A stretch of DNA of 64,000 nt, from assembly GCA_026122225.1 (NCBI GenBank), contig JANEZZ010001862.1, positions 124,001 through 188,000 of the forward strand. Reading direction: 5' to 3'. Positions 36,370 to 47,670 of this stretch are shown here, piece by piece. The position numbers and the translations under genes are program-made. The stretch is from Heloderma charlesbogerti (taxonomy: Eukaryota; Chordata; Lepidosauria; Squamata; Helodermatidae). The notes below the pieces were generated by a model. The model was not told the DNA's origin, made no database searches, and worked only from the letters and a program-made list of their open reading frames with translations. Within the stretch, counting starts at the first letter, position 1; the number at the start of each line of letters is the position of its first letter.

Positions 36370-36907
36370 ACAATCACACAATAACAAAGCAGGTTCAACA
36401 TTCTGAAATGAATGAATGCAAGTGAAAAGTGAAATATATGAACAATTTTTTTTCTCAGCATGTCATGTTGCATTCAGTCATCCCATGAAATACACTGATA
36501 GGTTGTTTTTGTATTTATTTTAAACCTCTTTGACAGGAGTTTGTCCAGCTGCTACCAGCTGCTGCAGTAGCTATTAGAACCATAAACAGTTAATTATGAA
36601 TGTGAGGATATGTTTGTAGGCTCCTAATCATCAGATACTAGAGGCAAGAGCAGATTCCTCCCCCTTTCAGTCATCCAGACACATTCCTGAATTGTCACTG
36701 ACAAGGAGCCAAAGCTCCTAACAGCATACTATTAGGCTATATTGTAAATATTGTTAAGAAACCCCAAATGCATTGGAAATCATTTTTAGGAAGACGTGAA
36801 ATGTCAAATTGATTTAAACTAAACCATGGGGATTTTGCTGTCTAGCAACACCCAGATAAGGGCAGAAAGAATAATTACTTAATCCCCACTGACATCTAAC
36901 AAATCAA
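36370..36907. other. no recognised feature
   Basis: AT-rich flank of the BovB insertion; nothing identified. Confidence 0.35.
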
Positions 36908-37176
36908 GGGTTGGTTCCAAGTCTGCCAGTGAAATGGGTACCACTGAAGAATGGGACTTCCCTGAGCTCTCCGTCCACCTGCATACACATACACCCTGCA
37001 CACCCTTCAAATCTGCTCTGGATGGCCCCCCAACCATGCACAGTAGATGTGGAGGACACACAGGGGACTGCAATGGGGAGGAGAGGATGGGGAAATCCCA
37101 TTCCACCATCAGTATCTCTTCTCTTGACAAAACATCAATCTTAGATCCAACCCCAACATCAATCTTAGATCCAACC
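36908..37176. mobile_element. MITE of the GGGTTGGATCCA family with a duplicated end
   Basis: GGGTTGGTTCCAAG at 36908 and TTAGATCCAACCC at the right. The 22-bp right end beginning AACATCAATCTTAGATCC is repeated directly at 37131-37152 and 37155-37176, a 24-bp-period tandem duplication of the terminus. Confidence 0.65.
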
Positions 37177-37739
37177 GTATGAGGGAAACTTCACACATTT
37201 TAAGGATACACTAAAAGAAGGTAGAGCAAGTGAATTATGTTTACAGTTGAGTGGATTTCCCACCATTCCACTCCTTTATTAGTCGCAGGTTTGTCCCCAC
37301 CCTGCAAAACATTCCTCTAGAATTCTGGCTTCACTAGGAATGTTGCTAAAACTAATTCTAGAATTGGGACACACAGTTTTCAGTTCCTTCAGTGAAATGG
37401 CATCTTTTTTCTCTATGTTACTGATGCAAGGGAGCATGAAAACCACTTTTCTCCATAGGGTCCATCCATCAGCCTCCTACAGGCAATGTCTTTTGTCTCA
37501 GTTCTTTACTTACTCCCACCCCAGTTGCATCACCAGGTTGGAAATATCTGTGCATTTAGTGGTCTAAGCCAGGGATGGGTTACCTGTGGCTTGTGGGCTG
37601 CATGTGTCAGCCTGACCATTTTTGTGGCCCCTGGGGTTGTACGGATTTTATTAAATCTGTTCCATCTGCATTTCACAGATTGTCAGGCACCTTTCATTAT
37701 GTCTGCCTATTGATGGAATCAGATTTCATCCATTTCCTG
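37177..37739. other. no recognised feature
   Basis: Mixed sequence; nothing identified. Confidence 0.35.
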
Positions 37740-38077
37740 AACTTGCATTCCCATTGGGAAGGACACACTTGCACATATGTGCACTTCTGAAAATGCACAA
37801 ATGTGCAAATCCTCCCATCTGCATTTTCATGCTTTAGCCTAAGGGGGGAAATGTGCATTTTTGGTTGGTAGGTTGTTGTGGGGGTTTGTGTGTGTGTGTT
37901 TTCATATTTTTGTGCAACTCAATTTGTATACAATTCCAGAAAGTTAAAAAAAAAAATGGTTTGCAAGTCTGTGGAATCCATGCAACTTGGAAAAAGCCAG
38001 TCGGCTGCAGAAGCCACAGGTCAGATTCAGAGAAATCCAAACATCTGAATCTGTTGCAGATTTCTCCAACATCCCTA
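37740..38077. mobile_element. hAT-like MITE, right end clear
   Basis: The right end GATTTCTCCAACATCCCTA is the complement of the TAGGGATGTCAGAGAAATCC left end at 31527. The core contains AAATGTGCAAATCC words. The left boundary is approximate. Confidence 0.5.
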
Positions 38078-39229
38078 GTGACCCCCCATCACCCCTCCCT
38101 CCGGTAATCAGAGACAACTAGCAGGAGAGTGAAAATCATGTCACAGGATAGCATTCTTTCTATTGTTACAGGAGTACATCTGGCATCTCCTTCAGCCCCC
38201 AACCCCCTTGGGTCAAGGCCAGCTCCTTCTCTGAAAGCTGCCTTCATGCTTTTCCTCTAGGAACGAGCCTTTTCCTGGTTGCCAAACATGTCCACCCCAG
38301 CAGACCTTAGCCAGGGGGAGGATCTTCACTGCCTTCCTGAGGATAAGCTAGGCCTTTGGGGGTTTGGGTGGACTGCTCCCAATTAAGTGGGGTAAGAATC
38401 TTGCTCAAGGCTGAGCCTCCAGTCTGGACACTGAGTCTTGGAGAACCCTTTCAGATAAGTCTCATCTGGGGTGCCCTCCCTTGCCTGGAGGGTTCTCTAC
38501 CTTCCTCTGCCCTGGTTTCCTGTCCCCTCAGCCCTCAGTATCTACTCCCCCTTGCCCTACAAGGATTTCACTTCTCCTTCCCCCCTCTCTCACTCCCTTC
38601 CATCTCTCCTCATGCTCTCTTTTGTTGCCCCACTTCCTCTCCTCAGTCTCCTTTGTTTCCTCTATCTTTTCCCCCTCAGACTTTCAACCCTCAGTCTCTC
38701 CATTTGGCATCTCTTGGCATCCATTCTCTTCACTTCCTCTTGTCTTCTGTTGTCCTCTTCATTTCTCTCCCTCCTTCCTTTCAGCTATGGCCCCAGATCT
38801 GGATGCTCAGCATCACTTCAAAGAGAATTTTAAGCAGTAAGGACTTGGCCCTCCCATCAATCTTAGCCTCCAAAATGGCGTTTCCAAAGCCTCTCAGGTC
38901 CCTCAGCCATATAGGAGCTTACGGCTGCAGAAATGAGCATGAGCCCTTTAAGGCTGCTGTCAATACATTGTGGGAGGTGGAGCTTCTGAGAGACCTGAGC
39001 TGACCAGCCTACTTATGGCCTCAGTTGCTGTTAATCCCTTGCTGGAACAATAGCTTCTTCCATGAGGAACTGCCCTGCCGTACAGCTCCTATAGAGCTCT
39101 GCTCTTGTTTACTGGGCATAACTGCCAACTGACCTTGACCCTTGTCTTGCAGGTCATAGCTTTTTTTTCTTCCAGAGCCTCCTTGAGTGCCTGCTTCCTG
39201 CCAATGCCCAACACTAGCCAGGAAACTCC
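38078..39229. other. pyrimidine-rich sequence, no gene accepted
   Basis: 38470-38800 is strongly C/T-rich (CCTTCCCCCCTCTC, CTTCCTCTTG words). It leaves several long Leu/Pro/Ser-rich open frames, the longest 215 codons at 38356-39003. These reflect composition. No domain, signal peptide pattern or splice context supports a gene. Confidence 0.45.
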
Positions 39230-39450
39230 ATCAAACTGTGTTGGTTTTAATATTTTTGGCTAAAATTGCTTCTATTGTAATTTTGACTTTGTGTAAGCCA
39301 CCCTGGGAACCCAATGAAGGGTGGGGTGTAAGTCCCTATAATCAAGCAATTAAAGTAATGAAAGATGCATACATTCTGTACCAAAAAAAATGGAATTATG
39401 GTGGATTCCTGATGAATTGGTTCTATGTTAACAACAACAACAACAACAGG
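39230..39450 (+). repeat. LINE 3' tail fragment with (CAA)n
   Basis: GTGTTGGTTTTAATATTTTT, then TGTGTAAGCCACCCTGGGAA and GGGGTGTAAG are the LINE 3'-tail words. A short (AAC)n run follows at 39430-39448. Confidence 0.55.
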
Positions 39451-41060
39451 TAATCTGACAGACCAGACTCACTGGAGAAACTTGAATGAGGAGAATTTCA
39501 GAAACATCCCCAGTCATGCTTTTTCTTTCCATACTTGGATTATCATCCAAGGAGTCATATTTATTCTCTGCGGGAAGCTGCATTGGCACCTGATGCAGGG
39601 ATAGCTAATGTTACCTCTGTGGGGAAGCGTCATGACTCCTTCCTGTGCACATTACCATAGACGTCCAGATGAATCAAACATGACTCAGTCATGACCTGTC
39701 AACACCTAAATAGCATTCAAAGCCATCAAAAGATTTCCCTACCTGCCTTTGATCTGTTTCTGCTAGTCTCCCATTGGCCCCCTATTCCATTCTGACCTCC
39801 TGCCATGTTCCTTTTTCAGCCCCCTAGAAAAGTTGGCCCACCACTAGGTTTCAATCCACTCTTGCTTCTTTGTTATTTCCTCCTCAAAATGAAACGCATT
39901 GTTTCCTGAACCACTCTAGGATTCACCTTGTCTGAACTTCCTTTGTCAACTGATTGCTTTAAAACTTGCATTAGTAGGAAGGCTATTTAGTGAGTTTTCA
40001 ATTGATAGGGGGCCACATGGTGGGTGCACAGTGAAGATGGGCAATTATAAGTGATTGTTGGCTGTGATTTGGATTATGGGACTTGAGTTTTGCTAATGCT
40101 AAAGCTGGCTATTGTTCAGTGTAGAGCTTTTTCCTTCAGGTCCCCTACCTTTGCACACTAATCATATCTGGCTGGCATTTTCACTCATGGTGAGCAACCT
40201 ATCAAACTAAAATGACATGGCATAGATGGAACATTTTTCTTTAAAATCACATCCAAAGATGCGGAGGGAAGACTTTCCTTCAGCAACACACATTGCTTCC
40301 AATATGCTACATTCAGGTTTAATTTATTTTCTCTGGTTTTATAAATTTCTATGAATACACCTTTATCTCACCACTATTCTTCAGCCTCATTGCTGGGCAC
40401 TCAAGTAAATGCAGTACACCTGCTGAAACACAACTGCATCTGTGGGAGTCAGCACACCAGGAGCATGAATGCATGTGCTATTTATCTTCAGCTACTGTAA
40501 AGAAAAAACAAAGGGGAAAAGACATTATTTTACTTGATTTGTGGGATGTGATTCGTTTTGTCACCATTTATCTTGCAGAACCTGCAAAGTTCTCTCTCTT
40601 GAGTTTGCTCTGGACCAATAATGAGTATACCCAAACTCTGAGCCTGTAGAGCTCAGGAGGAAGAAAAGTGATTACTTTGCAGGAAAAGAGGACAATTTGT
40701 TCTTCTGTTTGCTGTGGGAAAATAGGATGACTGAACAGCTGACACTTTGATATCAAGGGCTGTGAATAGAATTGGTTTTGTCACCTGACATTTGTGTGCC
40801 TGAACTCAGTTTATTTGAAGGGTGTCAGAGTGACAGCCAGCAACTGTGAAAGAAAATGTCTTGTCAAAATGGTTGCCCAAAACTTATGAAGAGTGGTCAA
40901 TGGAAACTACCTCAGTCTATTTAATTTGTAGGGGTGTTATGGCTGCAGTCCCAAATACACTTGCCAGTGTTGAGCACATTTAACTGTGTTTGATTGTGGA
41001 AACTTAGCATGGTGTAAAATTCCACTGAATTCAGTGGACCTTAGTTTTTATCCAAGTATA
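39451..41060. other. 1.6 kb with no recognised gene or repeat
   Basis: Unique-looking sequence; no family features on either strand. Confidence 0.4.
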
Positions 41061-41066
41061 AAAGAG

Positions 41067-41168
41067 GGGAGGGGTCATAGCTCAGCGGCAGAACATATAT
41101 TTGGCATGTAGAAGGTCCCAAGGTCAATCCACATAATATTCAGGTAGGGCTGGGAAAGAATCCTGTCT
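41067..41168 (+). repeat. tRNA-derived SINE, truncated
   Basis: GGTCATAGCTCAGCGGCAGA (A-box region) and AAGGTCAATCC (B box) spaced as in a tRNA, then CTGTCTGAAACC. It is a 5' part of the SINE family at 61833-62024. Confidence 0.75.
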
Positions 41169-41169
41169 G

Positions 41170-41440
41170 AAACCTTGGGTCCATAGATGTTGGACTATAA
41201 TTCCCATTATCATGTTGGCTGGAGATTATGGAAGTGTAATCCAATAACGTCTGAGAATCCATGGCTGGAAACCACTACAGAGCCACTGCCAGTCAGTCGT
41301 CACTGTGAGGCAGGGGTAGGGAATGTGTGGCTCTTGAGAAGATGGTGGACTGCAACTCCTATCAGCCCTACTCAGTATAGCCAACGATGAGGAATGGCAA
41401 GAGTTGTAGTCCAACAAGATCTGGAGGGCCACCCATTCCG
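41170..41440. repeat. two decayed MITEs of the GTTGGACTRYAACTCC type
   Basis: First: GATGTTGGACTATAATTCCC with a partial mirror to about 41290. Second: ATGGTGGACTGCAACTCCTA mirrored by GAGTTGTAGTCCAACAAGAT to about 41440. Same family as 9375-9476. Confidence 0.65.
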
Positions 41441-41472
41441 CTTTGGCATAGACAATAGTGACTGAGCTACTT

Positions 41473-41712
41473 CCTGATGTGGTGTAGCGGTGAGAGAGTT
41501 GGACTGGGAGTCAGGAGATCCGGGTTCTAGTCCCCAGTCGGCCATGGAAGCTCACTGGGTGACTTTGGGCCAGTCACAGACTCTCAGCCCAACCTACCTC
41601 ACAGGGTTGTTGTTGTGAGGATAAAAGGGAGAGGAGGAGGATAATGTAAACCACCTTGGGTTCCTTGCAAGAGGAAAAAAGGCAGGATATAAATGCAATT
41701 AATAAATAATAA
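41473..41712 (+). repeat. tRNA-derived SINE with LINE-like tail
   Basis: A-box region TGGTGTAGCGGTGAGAG and B box GGGTTCTAGTCCCC are tRNA-spaced. They are followed by a central GGTGACTTTGGGCCAGTCAC block, an ACCTACCTCACAGGGTTGTT block and a 3' tail CCACCTTGGGTTCC ... AAATAAT. This is a common squamate SINE architecture, apparently full length. Confidence 0.85.
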
Positions 41713-41879
41713 ATTCCTAGTTGGGGAAACTCTTGTTAATAACAAATCAAGACAAGGTCATGGCAAAAGGTCAACCCAAAACAAATGGTCAAGGCAATTG
41801 CTCTGGTGTCAAAGAACTTTGAATTCTTGGAAAAAGTTAAGGGTACATTGTTTTAAAGCCTGTCAGGCTTTTGAGAATG

Positions 41880-42095
41880 CATTCTGGTTTATTGGTCCCT
41901 TCTGGGTTTTTGTTTGTTTGTTTTGTTTTTGCTATGGTTGCTTCTGTAGATTAGTATTTCATTTAATTTTTGTTGTTTAATTTATATGACTGTTTCAATT
42001 GAAATGCAACATTTCTATTAGCTGCTTTGAAGATTTCATCAAAAAGTGATAGATAACTGCTTTAAATAAATCTAATAAACACAATAAAACAAAGT
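41880..42095 (+). repeat. LINE 3' tail (plus)
   Basis: T-rich region, then AGCTGCTTTGAAGATTTCAT and AACTGCTTTAAATAAATC, ending in AATAAACACAATAAAAC. Only the 3' end is present. Confidence 0.55.
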
Positions 42096-42708
42096 AAAAA
42101 TCCCAGGAGGAATGAAGAGCATCTTCCTAATGAGGTTTGACAACTTTTATTTCATAGTATTTTAATGGTTTTCATTTTACTATAGTTTACTATAATTGTA
42201 AACTATAATGCCTCAGTCTTGGTTTTGATTGAATAACTAACATAAATAAATTAAGAAAAGACACACTTTTCCCAAGTCTGCTTAATACATGGATTATATC
42301 AGATCATATATCTTCCAAAATGAATCTGACCAGATCTCACACTGACATATTATTAATCCATGTAACAAATGACTGTTACAAGATGTACTACTACTGCTAG
42401 TAAATATATAAAGAAAGAAACAAGGATACATTTGTACAAATACTTTATTGCCACTTTGATCACTTGGCCACTGGAATGTTTTCAGGTGAAAGGCTGCAAA
42501 ATGTATTACCTTCCTCTCTTTCTCATCTTCTAACAATACATTTCTTTCCACAATGACAAAGCAATTTAGGAGGTACAGAATATAGACAGTTTCTAAAGGT
42601 GTTGACTAAGTCACTTTTATTCAGCTGTATATATTTTCAGCATTAATTTGTTATTAAGAAATGTCAAGATGTAACAAATACAAATGACAACTGCCACATC
42701 CCACCCAC
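42096..42708. other. AT-rich sequence, nothing recognised
   Basis: One small palindrome, TATAGTTTACTATAATTG with its complement, lies near 42180-42210. No gene. Confidence 0.35.
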
Positions 42709-42736
42709 AAACACACACACACACACACACACACAC
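42709..42736. repeat. (CA)n microsatellite
   Basis: About 28 bp of uninterrupted AC repeats. Confidence 0.95.
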
Positions 42737-43445
42737 CAAGATTCAGCATTAGGCTGTTCCATGGCTTGATAGATTCAGTAACCAGAATTCCATTTTTGAA
42801 CCAGTCAGGTGTTACACAAAAAAGGTGTCCCCATGAGTACAATGAGATTGAAAACCTTGACCTTTGGTTCCACTTTAGTAGAGCAAGTCACACTACATTG
42901 ACTTGATGTATGAGTGCAGAAGAAAGAGTTAGGAAAAATAAGGAAATTTTAGGAGAGATAAATAGGATTTACAAAGCTCTCATCTTTAGCAACTTCGGTT
43001 TTTAGCTCCTTGGAAATCCAGATAAATAAGATGGTTTTGCATTCATTCAAACATTTTCTTTCCTTTTACCTTGGTTAATTTATCACTGTGCAATCTGCTC
43101 CTACCTTGGAGAAGAAGCCTTTTAAATGGAGCCATTGGAATCTATGGATTAAACCATTAAGCAGTTATCAGCGTCAAGAACATACATAAAAAGAGCTCCT
43201 GCAGCTGTACTTTAGAAGCCACATAGAAGCTGTGCATTCCCAGATGCAGGACCCATTATTTGTAGCAATATTAAAAATTAAAAGGTTGTATTCAAGAGCA
43301 TCTTTGTAGCTAACGCATGCATATCTTGTAGCCCCTACTGTCCATCCCTGAATATAAATTAAAACCGTAGAAGAAAAACTGATCATTCAAAGCAACAGGA
43401 TGTAGGCTAAAAAACACATATTTGCTTAACTTTGCTTATCCAACT
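42737..43445. other. no recognised feature
   Basis: AT-leaning sequence, nothing identified. Confidence 0.35.
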
Positions 43446-43524
43446 GGGTTGGATCCAGTTCTTGTTCATTCAGAAGGAACAGTCCCTGAGAAGTGTTTTT
43501 CTCAGAAAAGTCCTACCAGTGCAA

Positions 43525-43564
<40 letters not shown>

Positions 43565-43762
43565 TCTGCAGTCCCCAGTGCTACCTCATCCACTCTTCCA
43601 GAGTCCTGAGCAGATTGGGGGGGGGGCAGCATAAGGGACTGGAGGGGGAATCAGCAAAGATGGGCTCCCCCTTCTACCAGTGGGATTCCCCTATTGGATC
43701 AGAATCTCCCACAGAAGGAAGGAGCCCTTTCATCCATGGAAGGTTTATGCTGAATCCAACCC
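43446..43762. mobile_element. MITE of the GGGTTGGATCCA family containing (GT)n
   Basis: GGGTTGGATCCAGTTCTTGT at the left and GCTGAATCCAACCC at the right are inverted. The interior shares AATCAGCAAAGATGG and CCAGTGGGATT words with 49844-50123 and 52827-53157. A 36-bp (GT)n run at 43527-43562 has expanded inside it. Confidence 0.75.
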
Positions 43763-43803
43763 ATTGCCTGTAATTCTTAAGTTTGCCACTTTCCGTTAGG
43801 AAC

Positions 43804-43870
43804 CTAGGAACATAGGAAGCTGCCTCATATTGAGTCAGACCATTGGTCCATCTAAGCCCAATACTGTGGA
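43804..43870 (-). repeat. SINE 3' end fragment (minus)
   Basis: AGGAACATAGGAAGCTGCCT, then GAGTCAGACCATTGGTCCAT is the complemented 3' tail of the SINE at 61833-62024. It abuts the CR1 element that starts at 43872. Confidence 0.8.
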
Positions 43871-44005
43871 CACTAAGAACATAAGAAGAGCTGTGCTGGA
43901 TCAGGCCAAAGTCCACCTAGTCCAGCACTATGTTCGCACAGTGGCCAACCAGCTGCCCACAGGAAACCCAAAAGCAGGACATGAGCGCAACAGCCCCTCC
44001 CCTTG

Positions 44006-44475
44006 GGAATATTGCAACCTCATTGGTAAATTACTGGAGGGGGGCAGTGTTGCAGTTAGTTAGTTCACGGGAAGTTTGACCACAGATAGTCTTAGGATCG
44101 CTATAGCCTACAATGTGGTCTCCTGCGATTTCTTCCTTTTGCTCCTCCCCTTCCTCCCCCACCCTCTCTGACTTCCACAACTGCTGAGAGCATATGTGTT
44201 TGCTCTCTCGCTCCTGCCAGTATAATGGACCACAAAATGGACTGAACAAATCCCTTTTGAAACTCTAAGCTGTACCTGCTTTGTATGTGCAAGAATATTT
44301 CTGAGTAAACTATTTTCTTTCTTTCACGGAAGAAGAGTGTGGTCTCTTTTATTGTTCTCCGATAGCCTGTATGAATGTGGGACTGGTAAACACTCATTCT
44401 GTTTTGCCTTTTGTTTTTCTCTGCTAATTGCCTTTCTAACAGGAGGCATCATTCCTAATAAGCCCATCATGACCA
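44006..44475. mobile_element. insert within CR1, possibly a solo LTR
   Basis: CR1 sequence stops after CAGCCCCTCCCCTTG and resumes at TGTTCCCCAGCAACTGG. The material between shows AGTTAGTTAGTTCACGGG, a CT-rich run, CTGAGTAAACTATTTTCTTT and TGTGGTCTCTTTTATTG, a layout reminiscent of an LTR U3-R-U5. Exact ends and TSD are not resolved. Confidence 0.45.
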
Positions 44476-44559
44476 TGTTCCCCAGCAACTGGTGTATATA
44501 GGCATACTGCCTTGGACACTGGAGGTAGCATATAGCCAGCAGGACTATTGATAGCCATT

Positions 44560-45375
44560 GATAGCCTTCTCCTCCATGAATTTGTCCAATACCCTTGTAG
44601 AGCCATCCAAATTGGTGTTCATCGATACATCTTGTGGAAGTGAATTCCATAGTTTAACTATGCACTGTGTGAAGAAGTACTTCTTTTTATCTGTCCTGAA
44701 TCTCCCACCAATCAGCTTCATGGGATGACCCTGGGTTGTAGTATTATCAGAGACGGAGAAAAATTTCTCCCTATCCGCATTCCACACTGTATATAATTTT
44801 GTACACCTCTATCATGTCTCCCTCACTCACTTTTTTTCTAAGCTTAACAATCCCAGCTGTTGTACCCTTCTCTCACAGGGGAGATGCTCCAGCCCCTTGG
44901 TCATTTTAATTGCCCTTTTCTGCACTTTTTCCAACTCTACAATGTCCTTTTTTAGGTCCAGTGACCAGAACTTTACACAGTATTCTAAGTGTGACTGCAC
45001 CGTAGATATGTATAAGGGGAGTATGATCTTGGCAGTTTTACTTTCAATTCCTTTCCTGATTATGCATAATTAAATTTGCCTTCTTCACAGCAGTCACACA
45101 CTGGGTTGACATTTTCATTGAGCTGCCCACCACAATCCCAAGATCTTTTTTTGGTCAGTCAGTGCTAGCTCAGATCCTACTAGCATATACATGAAGTTGG
45201 AAATTTTTGCCCCAACGTGCATCATTTTACACTTGCTTACGTTGAACCACATTTGGCACTGTGATGCCCATTCTCTCAGTTTGGGGAGATCCTGCTGGAA
45301 CTCTTCGGAACCCCTTCTTGTAACCACCCTAAATAAGTTGGTGTCATCGGCAAACTTGCTCACTTCACTGCTCAC
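44560..45375 (-). pseudogene. CR1 ORF2 C-terminal remnant (RT)
   Basis: Minus-strand translation gives KFADDTNLFRVV (the FADD catalytic block of LINE RTs), then a C-terminal region with KCKMMHVGAK. After frame changes come RFRTDKKKYFFTQCIVKLWN and SLPQD, the conserved CR1/L2-type C-terminus. Several frames are needed, so it is dead. It begins inside the RT domain, so endonuclease and RT fingers are missing. Confidence 0.85.
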
Positions 45376-45445
45376 TCCTAATTCCAGAGCATTTATGAAT
45401 AAGTTGAAAAGCAGACCAGGCTCACGAGGACTTCAAAGCTTATAA

Positions 45446-45906
45446 GACTTAACCTTTGGCCACACAGCTCAAAAGGTAAAGTTCTTGTCAGTGACACTGG
45501 ATCACATTATCCCTCTGTAAGAGAAGCACTGTATTAGCTGTGACTCTAAAAATCTGAAGAAAGAGAAAATTTCCTTTAAAAAAAATTACAATTGCAGTCT
45601 TCAACCTGGGAGTGCACTTATTCTGGGCTGACTTGTAATAACCTTTTGCTTATGTTAAGTGCTTATTTTCCTCATAGACCTTTTAGTTTCCAAATCAGCA
45701 TGTAGTAGGTTGCAAACGGTATTTGGAAAAGGAACTTGCAGCATTTTATAGGCGTCTAAGCCTATTAACAGAGGATGATTAACCCTCTTCCTGGACTTTA
45801 GGAACTATGTCCTGAACATTTAAATATATTCAGTGTATTCCAATGACTCATGAGGGTTAAAACTGTGTAGAGGGACAAGCTGGCATAAGTTGACCCTGCC
45901 TTCAAC
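45446..45906. other. no recognised feature
   Basis: AT-rich sequence, nothing identified. Confidence 0.35.
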
Positions 45907-46405
45907 TAGGGATGGCAGAGGAATCTGTCTGGGGGGTGGGGGTCAAGTTCACCAAGTTTTAAGCAGATCGGCCTCCCAGACTCCGGCTGGCTTACCCGTG
46001 AGCTGGCCCGACTTGATCTGTACCGAGTCAGATCAGCTCCCAGGTTTTCGTGTCTTTTTTCCTGTCTCATTAAGATCAGCATTTATGCAAATTTCAGCCA
46101 TAATTTGTGCATATTGCATCTGCAAATATGCTTGACTTGTGCAAATTGCATGTGCAATTTGCACAAGTATATTTACAGATGTAATTTGTATAAGTTATGC
46201 AAATTATCGCTTGCATTAAGTACACTAATTGCAGCTGCAATTTGCATAAATGTTTATTTTAACTAGAGGGGGGGAAAGACAAGAAAGTTCCCAGATTTCA
46301 GGAAAAAGGCCCTGACTCAGCTCAGAAGTGCAAGCCAAACCAGGGGCTGTGGGGAAATCTGGCGAGCCCAAAAAGAGCCAGATTTCCCCACAACCGCCAT
46401 CCCTA
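45907..46405. mobile_element. hAT-like foldback MITE with TTGCATAAAT-type core
   Basis: Ends TAGGGATGGCAGAGGAATCT and CAACCGCCATCCCTA. The core 46060-46260 is a dense set of mirrored words (TTGTGCAAATTGCATGTGCA, GCAATTTGCACAAG, TGCAAATTATCG, GCTGCAATTTGCATAAATG). Architecture resembles 9936-10500. No clear TSD. Confidence 0.7.
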
Positions 46406-46770
46406 TCCCTGACATGCCTATTTGTGACAGGCCCCGCCCCCTCATTTCCCAACCACCCTGCATTGAGCACAGGGGTCTGAAGATAAGTTCTATGGGCATT
46501 CACTTGAACATGCATAGAAGTCTCCACACAATCAGGGACCCTGATAAATCAACATAGACAAAAAGTACTGATGATACAGATTTGGGGCCGATTTACACTT
46601 ACAGGTTTTTTTGCTTCCAATGAGGTTTCACTGCCCGCCTTTCACACTACGCAGTACCCGCCTCAAATTGGAACCGGAATTTCCCGCCTCCATGCTCCCG
46701 CTTTCAATACCCTGATATCCTGGTATTTCCCCTTCATGTGCTCTGATTTTCCACCTTCGCTACCATATCT

Positions 46771-47670
46771 GGTCATAGTAGGGATGTATGAAAGTCCCCT
46801 TACCTGGCTCCACCGGGTTCCACTGACATCCCTCCCCCCGGAATCCTCGCTGGGGGGGGAGGCGCTCTGCGCCTCCCCCCCAGAATCCTGGCCGGATGGC
46901 TCAGCTCCGCAGGGATTCCGCAGAGCCGCCGGCCGGCTCCGCCAGCAGCCGGACATCCAGCCACTGGCTAGCAGGGACACAAATGGCAGCAGCCACCGCC
47001 GTTTGCATCCATGTAGTCAGCCGTGATAGGCTATGTGAAGACTTATGTAGCCTATCACGTCTGGCTTAAAAAAAAAAAACAGCGTACGCAAATGGCAGCG
47101 GCTACGGCCACTGCCATTTGCGTTCCTTATTTTGGGCCGTCTTAGTCTACGTAAATATTTACGTAGACTAAGACAGTGAAAATAAGGGGAACGCAAATTG
47201 CGTCCGCTACGCTATTTGTGTTCCCCTTATTTTCGCCATATTAGTCTACGTAAATATTTACGTAGACTAAGACGGCCAAAAATAAGGAACGCAAATGGTG
47301 GCGGCTGTAGCCGCCGCCATTTGCGTATGCAGTGTTGTTGGTTTTTTAAGCCAGACGTGATAGGCTACATAAGTCTTTACATAGCCGATCACGTCTTGTA
47401 AAAAAACAACAACAACAAAGCGACAAGACTGCAAATGGCAGCGGCGGCAGCCGGTCGGAAGACCAGCCGCTGCAGCCACAGCCGCCAAAGCCGCCACCGG
47501 AGCCGCCGCCACCCGGAAGATCCGCCCCAGGTAAGTCTCGTCCCGGGGGGGATCCGTGGGGGGGCGGGGGGTGGCAGGCCGTTCCACCACAGATTTTGGG
47601 GGGTCGAATGCACTGGCATTCAGCCTCACTAAGATACATGGCGGAATTCTCTGCCATCCCTAGGTCATAG
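46771..47670. mobile_element. hAT-like MITE with four palindromes, 8-bp TSD
   Basis: Body 46779-47662 (884 bp), beginning TAGGGATGTATGAAAG and ending CTGCCATCCCTA. Both sides carry GGTCATAG (46771-46778 and 47663-47670), a perfect 8-bp hAT-type TSD. Inside are palindromes at 47022-47059, 47139-47174 (36 bp, perfect), 47241-47270 (30 bp, perfect) and 47355-47393. The two inner ones share TAGTCTACGTAAAT, the two outer ones GTGATAGGCTAC. GCAAATGG/CCATTTGC words separate them, and the whole core is roughly mirror-symmetric about 47205. Confidence 0.93.

Larger units (their letters stand above)
43872..45445 (-). mobile_element. CR1 LINE 3' half, interrupted by a ~0.47 kb insert
   Basis: On the minus strand: RT C-terminal coding remnant (45440 to about 44560), 3' UTR, and a 3' end finishing CTTCTTATGTTCTTA, an octamer-like CR1 end. 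Order and words match the plus-strand copy at 56730-57145. About 44006-44475 does not belong to the CR1 and looks like a later insertion, possibly LTR-like. The copy is 5' truncated near 45445. Confidence 0.8.

Noticed and set aside
38356..39003. 215-codon open frame
   Set aside because: It lies in a C/T-rich tract, is Leu/Pro/Ser-rich and has competing open frames in other phases with the same composition. No recognisable domain or splice context.
41473..41545. Possible tRNA gene
   Set aside because: Same reasoning: tRNA-derived head of a longer SINE with a LINE-like tail.
47022..47393. Regularly spaced palindromic repeats resembling a CRISPR array
   Set aside because: The repeats are self-complementary, of two different types, with mirrored intervening sequence, and lie inside a hAT-type element with a TSD in a vertebrate genome. 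There are no spacers of constant length and no cas genes.
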